DNA of 64,000 bases from Endotrypanum monterogeii (Eukaryota; Euglenozoa; Kinetoplastea; Trypanosomatida; Trypanosomatidae): positions 388,734-452,733 of the forward strand of contig CM007320.1 in the NCBI GenBank assembly GCA_000333855.2, given 5' to 3'. The position numbers and the translations under genes are program-made. Positions 1 through 11,081 of the stretch are shown piece after piece. The number at the start of each line of letters is the position of its first letter. The first letter of the stretch is position 1. The notes beneath the pieces are model-generated. The model made no database searches and was not told the DNA's origin. It worked only from the letters and a program-made list of their open reading frames with translations.

Positions 1-516
1 CGAGAGGGAGCGTTGGCGGAGGAAGGGCCGATATGGCACCGAGAATCGAACCCCCAAATGGGGCTTTGATTACTTTAGGCGGCGTCCTCTTTCCCTTCCC
101 TTCCCTTCCCCTCCCCTACGCCCCTTCCACAAACTCACACACACTCACACACACAAAGACGGAACTCAAGACGTATGTCGAACAGAAATTATCCTATCCA
201 CTCTATGACAACCGCCACACGGTTTTTATCTTAACCCCTATTTCTTTTCCCCCAACGTATGGAGGTGTTTTCACGCTTGTTCTCAGGAAAAAAAAATCTC
301 CACATTGTGCCATCCCTGATGCAGGAAGATTTCCTGGGGTAACTACGCATTGGACAGCGCACACGCACGTGACATACACACACACACACAAAAAAAAAGA
401 CAGGTCAAGTTTATTTATATACCCACCATATTTTTCTGAGCCTCTAACCCGTTAAGGCTCACAAGCAACAACAAAGACTCATCACATCATTTCTAGTCCA
501 GAATATTCCTGTAGTG
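1..516. other. Gene-free 5' flank
   Basis: Spacer with C/T-rich tracts (about 90-120), CA-rich stretches (about 140-155 and 375-390) and short A runs. It would hold the 3' end of an upstream transcript and the 5' UTR of the gene starting at 517. A pyrimidine run ending in AG near 431-440 is a weak acceptor candidate. No gene is supported; a B-box-like string at about 42-54 on the minus strand is discussed among the rejected items. Confidence 0.6.
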
Positions 517-3500
517 ATGCCTCAAAGAAAAAGAAGATCACGCCAACGTCGCTGCTGGCTGGGGCTTGTCCTAACTCTCGTCATCTCGCTTCTCTCAGCG
601 GAAGTGTTAGGAAGAGAAAGATCCAACCAAATTCACATGGAAAATGTCCCCTGGCCATGGCCCCCACAACTGGATCTCCCGATTCCGCCCGATTTCATGT
701 CAGGGCAACGGATCGGGAGTACATCGGAACAGTGGATGGCTCTCGCGTACGTAGGAGTTCCCTTTCTCATCGACATGTACAACGTCAGCGACCTGATGCA
801 ACTCACCGATGTAGTTGCATTCATGCGCACCACCGCCGCTGGCGGGGTCTGTCCGCACCACACAACACGTTTTTCCACTATGCACTACTTGTTTCACCCC
901 GAGGAGCTGGCACTGCTCTACGGTGAAAAGCGTTGGTTTGCTCTTCAACGACTACAATGTCCAGCGGCCTGGTCTTTAGTACTCAAAGAGGACGTCGGCC
1001 CTGTTGTTCGCGCCGCAGAAGTTTTTATCGAGAAGCTTGAGGCATTTGATCCGCCGGGAAAAATTACTGTCATTTCTCATCGAGACCAGGCCACCTCAGC
1101 GTCGCCATGGGTTCCGCTTGCTGACTTCAAAGTGGTGCCTCGAACAACTGAGTCACGTATACGAAGGGATTATCGATCCTTGCAGCTAGTTGCAGATTTT
1201 GACGCTACTCATCGCCGCATGCAAATACAGCGCCTCGTGCGCTCTAAGCTCCGGTATAATGAGGGCATTCGTACTTATGATGAGGCCGTCGCAACGGCAC
1301 AACGTTATGTGCTTGAGAGGTTGGAAGAACTGCGTAGAGAGGAGCAGACCGCGTACGCGCGGCATACGCGCCGCAAACACAGCTACCTTCGGTTTCTGCG
1401 AGAGCGTCACTGGCGCTTCCACGCACATAAAAATCTTAACCATAATACCACCGACAGAGATGTGGGACGGTGGACCAGGTCACATGGGACTAGGGAAATG
1501 CGCATCCAACAAGTTCCTGGCATCTTACCTGCATCACCCGTCAGTGGTAGAAGTGAGGTTGCGTGCAGAAAAGTGTCTGCTGCGTGGAACACCCTCTGTA
1601 GAATCGGGGTTGGTAACCCACTGGAGAGGCGTTTGGCAGAGCTCCGCCGTTTGCACGTGAAACACCGGTGCACTGAACCACTCCAAGACCTGCCGTCCAC
1701 CTCCTCTGCAGCCCAGGGAAAGGCGTTCCTGAGCTCCGCTGCCGCCGCCGTCTGGCGTGAGGGTGTTGCTGAAATGACGATACAACGGCGCAAGTCGGGC
1801 CGGTCACCAACGTTTGCACAAATGTTTGCCGTTCTCTACCACGTATGGAAAGAACAGAAAGCAGCTACGCAACAGAAATACTGTAATCCACGTAAATCTA
1901 CATCTCTCCCTGATGAAGGCTCATCAACCTGTAGGGAGGATGGGGAATTTGACGCTGATGTATTCGTTTCGTTTGTGGAGCACTGGGCGCAGACAGGAAA
2001 CGCGGTAACAGCGGCGCCTAACCAACGCCTGCCCTCATGGATTCAAGCGGAGATGCACTACACGCTGGCGATGTTGCAGCTCGCAAGACCAATCTATACG
2101 TCTTCAAGAGAGCATTCTTCCCAGGCGTCTTCCATCGCCCACGCTGTAGTCAGATTGCACGAGTCGCTGAGTGTCGGGTCTCATCACGCTGCCGGTGCGT
2201 TGGCGACACTAAGGGAACATGGTATCTTTATCCGCCAGCAGAGTAAGGTGGCTGTGTCTCTGCTGCTACGCTCTACGGTACACGCGTCTACGAACCTTTG
2301 GCGCGAGTTGCTCCTGCGCCGTCCCCGTCAGGGTTTTCTTAGTGCAACGAAGAAGGAGCTGCCGCCGCCAGATGCCTCGCGACTCCTCCGCTTCGAGCAC
2401 ATCTACGCGGTCTACCACAGCTTCCGCGACGTTGATAACCCTTTCATGACTCGTCAGAGTGCTGCCATGCTCATAGCCACGACAAACGAGAACGTCCATA
2501 TTGGTGAGGATAGCCCTGAGATGGAGGACGTCTACCGCGAGGCAGAGGTCGAACGCAGCGACGAGGACTACCAGGGACCTTTAACTCTGCGACTGAGACG
2601 GCGATTTTTCAAGGCAAAGATGCTTTTCTCTGGATTCAAAGGAGTGAAACGTGACCCACAGGAGGCACACTGTGAACTTCTCGTCATTCTGCGTCATATT
2701 GGATACCTTTGCGACCTTGATGTCGGCTCTTTCTTTGCCAATGGTGAGATCAAACGCAGCCGAGACGCACCCTCCGCCTCTCCAATTACCTTGATGACAA
2801 TCATTGGTGTGGCTCTGCCAGATTCTTGCCGCGAGCACGAGACCGAACTATTCGATCTCCTAAAAAACAAACAGCGTACTCTCTTGAGTTGTCCGGGCGA
2901 TGGTGCTCGTCAACCGCGCCGGACCCAGCGTAGCCTCGATGTTCCAAACTCGAAGACGCTATTTGAGCTACTCTTGGTCACACTACTGTCCCTCAGCTAC
3001 GTGCATCTGATACATACACATCGGTACGACATTAGTCACATGTACGCGTCTCTTTCCTTGGGTCTATCTCTGCACACTGCGCGTGTGACGACGGCGCATT
3101 TGACCGAGATCGCTAGTGCGGGTGCGTTCTCAGATGCGCTCGTATACGTGAGCAGCCGCAACGAATCGGTGACCGATTCTTTCCTCAAGTCCGCGACAAA
3201 AGTGGCGAACAGCAACATCGACGCGGCGTGGTGTATCGAATTTCTTATGGAAGACCTCGAAGAGGGCTTCGGTGCATCTGCAAAGACGCACATTGACAGC
3301 ATGTCGGGGAAAGCTGCACTGCTCCGAAAACTGCAGCGGTTTCTCAGCGTGGCTGACTCTCCGCTTGTGTCCACCGAATCATTGTTACTGCTAGGGGTGA
3401 GTCGATGGGCTGCGAGGGGCCCATTATCGGGTAGTGCCGCTGAGCCGGCTGCGTTTGAGCGAGATCTGTCAGAATGGTTCATGGAACCATTTGGCATAGT

Positions 3501-5427
3501 TCAGCGACTCCTGCACAAGACTCCGGGTAGACAGACTGCAGCGACATCACGGCAAACGCAGAAATCCCCCGTCACAGCTGATCATTTGAAACGTTCCCTG
3601 GGCGTGGGAGTGGCGTTCAGTGAATCAGTCGTGGACGTCCACGCTCTCTTCCTTCTATGCTTGGCAGCAATGAAGCGGTGGGACGTTGACTTTCCGCTTG
3701 TGCACACATTGGACGCGACCACTTACTCAGTTCGACGAACGGATCCCTTCGTTCTCGCCTCATTTCTTTTGCGGGCTTCTGATCCTGCGACAGGCGCATT
3801 TCTTATATCCATCGAAAAACTGCGTGACATTGCCTTCGCCGCGTCCCCTCACTTCCTGGGTGACGCACCACGCCTGTTGCCGCTTGTTGACGACACGGTA
3901 GACTCGTACGCGGTACGACTCCTTCGCTTCGCTGCTCAGCATATTCACGCACTGGAGCCCTCTGTGGAACTACTCCGCAGAGATGGCTACGGTGTGCCTA
4001 CCACGACTGGAAAGACTGGTACCCCAGCTGAGTTGACGGAGAGAAATCTACGGAGAGCATCTCTGGATGACGGCCCACCTTCCAAATCACGTCTGCGAAC
4101 CCTGCGCAAGGTCAAGCAGCAGGTCATGGAGAACGCAGATCTCCAAACATTGCTCTACGCAGCCGATGTGCATGACTACATGAACCACTCCCGCTGGACA
4201 AGCACTGGGGCCTTTTTAAATGTTCTCTACAATGCCGTGATATACCCTTTCACCACCTCCATGACAGAGGGGCTGGTGTTGGACATGGAGACGCAATTGG
4301 AGTTTCTGACGCCACAGGAGCGTGTGGCTGTGGCCGACAAACGAGGCCACACGGACTTGAACGGGACTTTTTCTCGGCAGGCTCCCGAAGGCACTGCGGT
4401 CACGGCGTTCGTGGAGGCCTTCGCGAATGATTCCGCGTTGCGTGAGCTCTTTATCGCTGGACACCTCCTGAGCGCTGCGTTGGAGTCAGGAATGCCGCAG
4501 GGCTTTTCGCTTATTCTGTTAGAGGTCACAAAGCGCGGAAATCGCTTTCTCTCGCGCTTTGCTAAGCACATGGCGGAGTCTGTGTTTGGTCAGCTAGCCC
4601 CAAGCGTGTGGACAGAGCACCATCTCAGTGCGCAATGGCATCGAGAAAAAGTACTACTTGTAGAAGAGGGTACTACTTTTGTACTTGACACACGCTCTCC
4701 CTTTTTCTACGCGTCAGTGGAGGCTCGCCAGGAGTTGTTTGCACGGGTGAGTCGGTGGAATGCGGTCAAGGCGGAGCAAGAGGAGACCTGTGATGCCCGT
4801 CACCCTAAGGAATGCCAGCAAACCAGAGTGTCGAGGGCGCTTGACGAGTTGCTGTGGTGCGCAGGTTTGCTCACGCGACGTGTCTACAAAGACACCCACC
4901 GGGTCTACCCGTACGCCTTTGAAGGGTCTGCTTTTCCAGCGGCTGATCTGGAGTGCGTCGAGGAAATGAACCGTCTTCTCGGCGTCCAGCTCAGTACTCG
5001 GAAACCCGGTCTAGCCACCACGGATACGCCGACCCGAAGTGCAGCCGAGTTGCGGCGCATGCTCCAAAACGGCACCTCTCTGCTCCTAGACCTGAGTGAG
5101 CGATTGGGACATGTCTACGGCATACTGAGCAACGCTCCAGCGCGCCGCTTTCCGCCTTCTGAAGCAGATTTCAGCGCTAACGTGCGAGAAACATGGTCTA
5201 ACACGCCCACCCAAAAGTTCGACGATAAGTTACCTTCTCGCTTCTCACGCACGTCGACGCAGTTAGTGGAGCCGTGGCACCGAATTTCGAAAGATCATAG
5301 CGAGAAAGTAGTCGCATACGGCGAAGGATTTTTTTACAACCAGCGCCTGCACCGCGTCACCGGCTTTCGCTGGGGTGCCTCACTGAAACTGTTGTGGTTG
5401 CGACTGCGGAGTCTGTGGCCATGGTAG
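517..5427 (+). CDS. Large secretory-pathway protein, possible Sel1-like helical repeats
   Basis: An uninterrupted frame of 1636 codons. The frame is open from a GTG at 514, but the first ATG is 517. The N-terminus has a strongly basic region (MPQRKRRSRQRRCW) followed by a hydrophobic core at about residues 15-33 (GLVLTLVISLLSAEVLG), which reads as a signal peptide or signal anchor. Most of the rest is helical and Leu/Arg-rich. Short stretches near residues 549-575 and 702-740 (for example GFKGVKRDPQEA) resemble the G-x-G-V-x-x-D-x-x-x-A pattern of Sel1 repeats. This makes an ER-luminal SEL1L/Hrd3-type role conceivable but unproven. The C-terminus is short and hydrophobic (LKLLWLRLRSLWPW). I do not recognise a named family. 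Coding status is secure from length alone; function is unknown. One copy of a ~555-bp repeat lies about 400 nt downstream. Confidence 0.85.
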   Translation: MPQRKRRSRQRRCWLGLVLTLVISLLSAEVLGRERSNQIHMENVPWPWPPQLDLPIPPDFMSGQRIGSTSEQWMALAYVGVPFLIDMYNVSDLMQLTDVVAFMRTTAAGGVCPHHTTRFSTMHYLFHPEELALLYGEKRWFALQRLQCPAAWSLVLKEDVGPVVRAAEVFIEKLEAFDPPGKITVISHRDQATSASPWVPLADFKVVPRTTESRIRRDYRSLQLVADFDATHRRMQIQRLVRSKLRYNEGIRTYDEAVATAQRYVLERLEELRREEQTAYARHTRRKHSYLRFLRERHWRFHAHKNLNHNTTDRDVGRWTRSHGTREMRIQQVPGILPASPVSGRSEVACRKVSAAWNTLCRIGVGNPLERRLAELRRLHVKHRCTEPLQDLPSTSSAAQGKAFLSSAAAAVWREGVAEMTIQRRKSGRSPTFAQMFAVLYHVWKEQKAATQQKYCNPRKSTSLPDEGSSTCREDGEFDADVFVSFVEHWAQTGNAVTAAPNQRLPSWIQAEMHYTLAMLQLARPIYTSSREHSSQASSIAHAVVRLHESLSVGSHHAAGALATLREHGIFIRQQSKVAVSLLLRSTVHASTNLWRELLLRRPRQGFLSATKKELPPPDASRLLRFEHIYAVYHSFRDVDNPFMTRQSAAMLIATTNENVHIGEDSPEMEDVYREAEVERSDEDYQGPLTLRLRRRFFKAKMLFSGFKGVKRDPQEAHCELLVILRHIGYLCDLDVGSFFANGEIKRSRDAPSASPITLMTIIGVALPDSCREHETELFDLLKNKQRTLLSCPGDGARQPRRTQRSLDVPNSKTLFELLLVTLLSLSYVHLIHTHRYDISHMYASLSLGLSLHTARVTTAHLTEIASAGAFSDALVYVSSRNESVTDSFLKSATKVANSNIDAAWCIEFLMEDLEEGFGASAKTHIDSMSGKAALLRKLQRFLSVADSPLVSTESLLLLGVSRWAARGPLSGSAAEPAAFERDLSEWFMEPFGIVQRLLHKTPGRQTAATSRQTQKSPVTADHLKRSLGVGVAFSESVVDVHALFLLCLAAMKRWDVDFPLVHTLDATTYSVRRTDPFVLASFLLRASDPATGAFLISIEKLRDIAFAASPHFLGDAPRLLPLVDDTVDSYAVRLLRFAAQHIHALEPSVELLRRDGYGVPTTTGKTGTPAELTERNLRRASLDDGPPSKSRLRTLRKVKQQVMENADLQTLLYAADVHDYMNHSRWTSTGAFLNVLYNAVIYPFTTSMTEGLVLDMETQLEFLTPQERVAVADKRGHTDLNGTFSRQAPEGTAVTAFVEAFANDSALRELFIAGHLLSAALESGMPQGFSLILLEVTKRGNRFLSRFAKHMAESVFGQLAPSVWTEHHLSAQWHREKVLLVEEGTTFVLDTRSPFFYASVEARQELFARVSRWNAVKAEQEETCDARHPKECQQTRVSRALDELLWCAGLLTRRVYKDTHRVYPYAFEGSAFPAADLECVEEMNRLLGVQLSTRKPGLATTDTPTRSAAELRRMLQNGTSLLLDLSERLGHVYGILSNAPARRFPPSEADFSANVRETWSNTPTQKFDDKLPSRFSRTSTQLVEPWHRISKDHSEKVVAYGEGFFYNQRLHRVTGFRWGASLKLLWLRLRSLWPW

Positions 5428-5833
5428 TTGGCAGGGAAGCACCGCTGCCAATGCTCATGTGTTCTTTCTGAACAACGTTTTTGGCTTTGATGGTTTGCTA
5501 TTTGTATTCCCTCTGGTTATCTGCGCTTGAAATTGGTGTCAAACAACACCAAAAACACACGGAAAAAACTGGTCGCCACTCCATCCGCCGCCTCCCTATT
5601 TCTCTCTGTGGATTCTGGGTAAGTGCACGAGAGGCACTTGCTGCGTGCATCCCCATCTGCAAATGTTGGTGAGATGGTGACAGCGTCCGAGCTACCACAT
5701 GCGATACCTCTGTCGTGGCACCCACAACATGAGCAGGAAACACCACTCCTCAGACTCGAACCTGCCCCTTCTTGAACTTCAAGTAATACACCGGTATGTG
5801 GCCCTGCGGTTTCTCTCTCTGCCTTGTCTCCCC

Positions 5834-6386
5834 CTCTTGTCGTTTCCGTCCTTTCCTCTGTGTGGCCATTCTTCGATGGCACGCCCAGCTCAGCGTGGGG
5901 TGGCATATTGGTGTCTTTCAAACATGTGAAGAAGAGCAGCCGGTCGCCTCGCCTCCGTGTCCGAAGACGGCGCTGTCTGCCATGCTGTGGGGAGAATGCT
6001 TCCACAGCGTATCGGGTTGAGAGCGGAGCATCGCAGCTGGAATCGGTTGTCGGGCTGCTGGCGGCGTGGCGCGCAGCGGGGTCACCGGCGGCTGTGGGCC
6101 GCTCTGTGTGATTCATATGAAGAGCGCACCCCCGGGGCGGTGTGAGGGGGGCTCTCGAGCCGCTGTTATGGGGCGGTGGCTGAGTCGGGATGGGTGTCCG
6201 AGGCGGGGCACGGCTTACCCCAGCAGCGCTGCTGCTAAGCGTTTCTGCCGCGGCTCTGAGAAAAAAAAAAAGAAACCCATGTGGAGAGCTCGTGGCATTA
6301 TTGGAGTAGGATGTGCGCTGGGGCAGGAACAGAGGGACGGCGCAGAGCTGGGTTGGATAATATATATATATACCCCTCCACGTCGA
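5834..6386. repeat. ~555-bp interspersed repeat, copy A
   Basis: This block recurs almost exactly at 16210-16766. Reading the two side by side I see one clear internal substitution (C/A around 6060 versus 16437) and three length changes, all in A-runs or the terminal TA-run. Similarity stops abruptly at both ends. The block is GC-richer than its surroundings and ends in a TA tract followed by CCCCTCCACGT. It lies in the presumed 3' UTR of the gene ending at 5427. Its size and position resemble Leishmania SIDER retroposons, but no poly(A) tail or clear target-site duplication is visible, so the class is uncertain. Confidence 0.9.
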
Positions 6387-7234
6387 GAAAGGTGCTAGGA
6401 TCGCTTCTGCTTTCATATGTGCATGGTCATATCAATCCTCACGGCCTTCTCTTTAACTTCTCGTTGCTTCCATTGTAGAGACACCCGCCTGACGAGGTGG
6501 TGGAAGGGGCGGTGTTGGTGCCGGACGAGGGGCGAGCGTTCTCTTGGGTGCATAGAAAAGGAATTAGCTCTCTCCTTTAGCGACTTGAACTGTATGCGAG
6601 GAGGAGGAGGTAGTAGTGGTGGTGGTGGGGGAGCTCGTTGAGTCCGCGAATGGTCGTGACACTGTTTCTGCCAAGCGTTTGTGTTAAATCCGGACGATGC
6701 TGTATCTTTGTCACGTAATTTGCTCATTACTAAATGAGGGCGCATATTGATCCACTAGGCAGCGCTTCAAGGCTGTGCTGGGCAACTTGGAATGACAAAC
6801 TGCTAATGATTTCTCGCGGAAAAAAACATATCAATGTATTGGCAGTGGCAGCTGAAGATCTCAAGTAGGGTGGCGGAGAAGGGATTGTCACCAGTGCACA
6901 GGGGCAGAGCCTACTCGGATGCAGGATGCAGCATGCACAGGAGCGCTATGGATTTCTTCGTCGACGGCCGAAGAGAGAATTCGCATGGCATTGCGAAGGT
7001 AAGCAAACTCACCCTCGCCTGGAAGCGGAGCCTGCAGGACCCTCAGGAAGGGGTGGGGGTCATGAGGATCGCCGTGGAGAGGCGGCGAGGAAGAAAAACA
7101 AAGAGGAAAGACGGTCTGCGAAAGGGTTGCTGTGAACACTCGGTTGATTTTATCCGTTGTTTTACCACTGTAGGTTCGATGCCTCTGTCATCGGGCAATA
7201 GTGGGGGGACCTCCTTTCAGCTGTGCGCTGATTT

Positions 7235-7248
7235 TCACACACACACAT

Positions 7249-7280
<32 letters not shown>
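7235..7280. repeat. Composite (CA)n-(TA)n microsatellite
   Basis: An ACAC run passes directly into a TATA run. It sits in the spacer before the gene at 7759. Similar composite tracts occur at 35060-35090, 43170-43204 and 60189-60224. Confidence 0.9.
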
Positions 7281-7435
7281 GAATGGAATTTTTACTCGAG
7301 GACAGCTCTTCGGTTGGACAACGTGGCTGTTCATGTCCAGAGAAACAGAATCCATTCATTTCCCAAGTTCTGCTGTTGTGTGCGACTGCCCGACTCATCT
7401 CGATAGCTCCTCACATTACGACCCCATCGATGCAC

Positions 7436-7506
7436 TCCTCTTTTTTTCCTCCTTCAACTTCGTATGCTTTTCTTTTTTTCTCACACAACTCGAAACACGT
7501 ACTCAG
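7436..7506 (+). promoter_or_regulatory. Predicted trans-splice acceptor for the gene at 7759
   Basis: Long C/T tract (7436-7484) with the first following AG at 7505-7506. It predicts a 5' UTR of about 250 nt. Confidence 0.4.
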
Positions 7507-7758
7507 AATTAGGCGACGTGTGTGATACAAAGATCCTCACAACGCATCTACACGTGATATTGCACGCATTCTTATAAACACGTGCATTCGAGCACACGGA
7601 GACACACTTGTTGAGTGCCACACAATCTTCACCCAACAACCCCCGTCGCAGCGATTTCGAGGGATCATACTGATCCCTTTGGTTGAGTGTGAATCCTCGG
7701 TGCCTGTAATTGCTCTGAGTTCATGCTTCTTTGGGGTAATCGGATAATCTTTCTATAA

Positions 7759-9399
7759 ATGTCGTTTCGCTTTGTGCTTGTGGTTGCTGTCGCGGCTGCC
7801 CTGTGTTGCTGCAATTCTCTCACGGCGAAATGTGCGTCCCCCAGTTACAGTCTGCCCCACACACTGGTGATTGACTCGGGGACGCTTCCGGAGGCGCGGG
7901 CTCTCGCACGACTGCGGCTCCGTCCCGGGGAATGGGCGTACGATTTCAACCCTGGGGAAGAAGCGGCGTTTTTTGAAACCGAAGATGCCGCCAGTCGGCA
8001 GTGGCAGACGCGAAAGAAAGAGCTGAGTTGGGTACATGCATATCGACTGAAGCTACGTCAAGCGAAGGTCTCCACTGATAGCCACACGACTACTCACGGA
8101 AGCACCGTAGAGAAAAACACGACAACACGGTTATCTGCCGAGTACTTTTCCGATCGAAACGTAAAGCGGCGCCAAAAGGAACGCTTGAAGAAACGTTCGC
8201 AGATCCGAAATGCTACTGCATCGGCAGTGGCTGATGCTCGAGTAGTGCTAGAAGATGAAATAGAATCCCTGTGGCGGCATTTTCAGACATCTGGTGCAAG
8301 TGATACTGCCAACGATCAGCGGTATCTCGGCATCGTGGAGCGTCACTTTTCCCACACATTAGTGAACAAAAGCGCAGAAAGGGTATTCGTAACATCCTCA
8401 CTGTTTTCGCCCTCTCTTCTCCAGGTTCCCCTGGTCGTTGAGGCCGAGCTGCTTCCATCCATCACGAGCGAGATTGCGCAGGTCCGCCTTCTGTGGAAGA
8501 AGCTTCACCACAAGGCCCCGGCACCTGCAGATTCAGCTGCCCAGTTGGAGGAGCACCTCACGTCCCTCTCCACTGTTGTGGAGGACAGTAAACGAGTTGC
8601 TGCCGCGGTGGCCATTCTCGCCCACCCTGTGGCCGAAGAGGCGACCCGTTGGGTGTTGTTGACACTCACTGGAGTCGGCAAGGCGATCGTCGCAAACGAC
8701 GAGTCTACAGAGGCGAAGCGAGTGGAGTTAAAGCATTTTCTTAAGCAGCAGTCTCTACTGCGCAAGTTGAAGCTGCCATTAGAAAAGTATGTAAAAATTT
8801 ACTCAAGTGCCATGTTACAGGGTGAGGGTCTCACCGGGGAGGCGATGCTTTTTGCGCTTCAACTGATCGCCAAACTGCGGTTTGGAGACGAGATGTCAGG
8901 CCTGCTCGAAGGCATCCCTGCTCTTAGCACTACTGCACCTTTTACGGGGCTATTGGAACATGAATGGTGGGTGCACGTGCTAAGGCCATACGCCGTATGC
9001 GGTGTCTTGACCATTGTCTTGATGTGGGTAGCCCAAGAGCTGAAGGGTCGTTTTCTCTACCGGGTGAGGGCTAGCCGACTCAGCGCACCAAGTATACACC
9101 TCTCCGGGGTGTCTGTAAGGTCGTGGAGTCGTGCACGGCAGATTTTCATGCTCATTTCGCTTGTCGAACTTATAGTGCCTTACCTTATGCCGGTTATCGT
9201 GTTGCTTGTACACCTGCACGGGGCACGAATGTGGGCGTGGAGCGTGATGGCATTAATGCGCCCCAGTCAACGCTTGATCTGCCTGGCAGCTACTATGTTT
9301 TTAAGTCTACTGAATCATGTTATCGCTGTGGTGGTACGGCGCCTTTTTGATATGGTCGATCCTGCCGCCTACCGACTTCAGCTCGCCAAGAAGAAGTGA
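7759..9399 (+). CDS. Secretory membrane protein with C-terminal TM cluster
   Basis: 546 residues from an ATG. A clear signal peptide (FVLVVAVAAALCCC, residues 5-18) is followed by a long soluble, charged, helical region. Hydrophobic segments then occur at about 404-425, 461-485 and 505-525, and the tail is basic (QLAKKK). Topology therefore looks like a luminal or extracellular domain of about 380 residues anchored by three or four helices. NTT and NKS sequons lie in the luminal part, consistent with N-glycosylation. I recognise no family or catalytic motif. It resembles the upstream gene only in also entering the secretory route. Real coding status is well supported; function is unknown. Confidence 0.85.
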   Translation: MSFRFVLVVAVAAALCCCNSLTAKCASPSYSLPHTLVIDSGTLPEARALARLRLRPGEWAYDFNPGEEAAFFETEDAASRQWQTRKKELSWVHAYRLKLRQAKVSTDSHTTTHGSTVEKNTTTRLSAEYFSDRNVKRRQKERLKKRSQIRNATASAVADARVVLEDEIESLWRHFQTSGASDTANDQRYLGIVERHFSHTLVNKSAERVFVTSSLFSPSLLQVPLVVEAELLPSITSEIAQVRLLWKKLHHKAPAPADSAAQLEEHLTSLSTVVEDSKRVAAAVAILAHPVAEEATRWVLLTLTGVGKAIVANDESTEAKRVELKHFLKQQSLLRKLKLPLEKYVKIYSSAMLQGEGLTGEAMLFALQLIAKLRFGDEMSGLLEGIPALSTTAPFTGLLEHEWWVHVLRPYAVCGVLTIVLMWVAQELKGRFLYRVRASRLSAPSIHLSGVSVRSWSRARQIFMLISLVELIVPYLMPVIVLLVHLHGARMWAWSVMALMRPSQRLICLAATMFLSLLNHVIAVVVRRLFDMVDPAAYRLQLAKKK

Positions 9400-11081
9400 A
9401 CGGATGTCCTCTCGAGCATGTACCTGCACGAGGGAAATCGGTGTGCTTTGCGTTGTATATTGAAGGATATCTCTTAGCATAATTGTCATGCCGCGCTGTC
9501 ACCAACTGTTTACCTAGGACGGGCTGTCAGGGAAGGCGCACGCCACGCGACGCGGTCACCTTTCACTAGTCTCGTATTACTCGCATGGCACGAACAGAGG
9601 TTTGTGCCCTCAACAACAAAAATAAAAAAGAGCAGACGATACGGTCTCTATAATGTTGAGGTTTCTGCTTTGTATGAGCGTCAATCGAGCTCCCTCAGCC
9701 TGCCATGAATGTCGCCTAGATGGATTCTTGTCTAACACATCTTTTTTTTTTTCCGTTGGTATTCGTGGACTCGAACATATCGTAGCCTTGTTGGGGTACT
9801 TTAAAAAAAAAAAAATTATTATTGTCGGTGTTCATAGTGTCATTTTGCACAATTCTGTCTCCTGTAGCTCGGCCCAATGCGGGTCTTGGGCCCCGGACTA
9901 AAGCAAGGAAAGGAATACTCAAAGATGGCCGCTCATATCGCAACCGTGAGAAGTGACATGGTAAACGTCTGTGGGCACCGTATTCGTCATTGTTCGAGCG
10001 TATTCGCAGCTGGTCAAAGGGAGATGATCTACTGCCTCCCCCCTTCCCCCCCCCCCTGCACTCGACTTATCTATCCTAAGCTCCATTCGCAGAGGGTCGG
10101 GTCTTTTTGTTGCCAATGTCGCGCGTTACAGCTCTTGTGCAACATTCGTTTTTCCCTCTATTTGGCGCAGAATTTCTTTTGTTAATCAGCACACTTTTTT
10201 TCCCCTCCCTTCCCCCCCCCCCTCTCGTTTGATTTGACAAATGCGCCATTCTGCATTTACATTGGAGATGTAATCATGAAGCTGTCCTCCTCTTTCCGCT
10301 TTTTGGAAATCTACCCGTTTTTTTTTTTTCTTCGCTGTGTGTATACGTAACGGACACAGGGGCTCCGATTAACTCCTCCTGCTTTTTATTTGGAAGTCGA
10401 ACAGACAAAATAAGTGTGAAAAAAGCCCCTTTCTGTTGCGTACACAAACGGGATCTGGGATGAGATACGCTTTCTCCGGTGACAGCCCCGGGCGTAAGAA
10501 CAATGGAGTTCATTTGCACCGATTAGCAGATGTATTTCGTCTATATGGAGGACTGTGCACAGTTCAAAAAGATATGTTCGTATATGTGCGTGTGTAGTTA
10601 CTGCAGCTTTCCGTCTCCACCTGCTTCCAGAACTGGGCTTAATTTGAAACGCAGCGGAAAAAGTAAAAACAAAACAAAAAAAAAGACCTGTCCTTCTTTC
10701 CTGTAGAATCTGCTTCTCGATGACTTCTCCGTTACTTGTTCCTTGAGGGATACCACGCAGCTCACGATCTTTGTGTCCGTGTTGTCTTGGAGCATCGAAT
10801 GTGATTCCCGACCCGTTTAGGTCCTATACCTCGCTTCCTTTGTGGCTCGCGGCTTTGCACTCTACTAGCTGTGAGTGCTCTCTGTCGACAGGTGTGTGAC
10901 CATCTCCCAATTCTTTTGGAGGTGACGCGACACGTGCAACAACAACAACAACAAAAAAGTTGTCTCTCCTTACTACCGCTTAAAAAAATCCCTCCTCTTT
11001 TTCCTTCCCTTGCCCGTTGCTATAATGCTTGACAACTGAGATTAAACTTTGGTTCGTCTGCAGTGATCGAGAGCCCATTGA
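9400..11081. other. 1.7-kb spacer, no gene seen
   Basis: Homopolymer-rich (A, T and C runs around 9740, 9805, 10040, 10200 and 10320). It includes AACAACAACAACAAC near 10939 and ends in the acceptor tract before 11082. No open frame looks protein-like. Confidence 0.6.
10990..11040 (+). promoter_or_regulatory. Predicted trans-splice acceptor for the gene at 11082
   Basis: C/T tract at about 10990-11020, first AG at 11039-11040, giving a 41-nt 5' UTR. An ATG near 11024 lies before the AG and would not be in the mRNA. Confidence 0.5.

Larger units (their letters stand above)
5428..7758. other. 2.3-kb spacer containing repeat copy A
   Basis: Holds the 3' flank of the preceding gene, a ~555-bp repeat (5834-6386), a GGA/GGT-rich tract near 6600-6640, a CA/TA microsatellite (7235-7280) and a pyrimidine-rich acceptor region before the next gene. 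Open frames here, including a long antisense frame through the repeat, show no protein-like features and are not called. Confidence 0.6.

Noticed and set aside
33..60. Minus-strand string GGGGGTTCGATTCTCGGTGCC resembling a tRNA T-arm / pol III B box (written here in two parts: GGGGGTTCGATTC and TCGGTGCC)
   Set aside because: The T-stem does not pair properly, no complementary 5' acceptor strand and no A box are found upstream on that strand, so no cloverleaf can be drawn.
5517..6416. 299-codon antisense open frame through repeat copy A, partly shared by copy B
   Set aside because: It runs against the transcription unit and is low-complexity (poly-Phe, Tyr-Ile repeats). The shared part simply reflects the DNA repeat, and the flanking parts differ between copies.
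6834..7406. 190-codon + frame in the 5.4-7.8 kb spacer
   Set aside because: Starts at a non-ATG-context site, contains CA/TA-repeat translation (His-Thr-Tyr-Ile runs) and shows no protein-like pattern.
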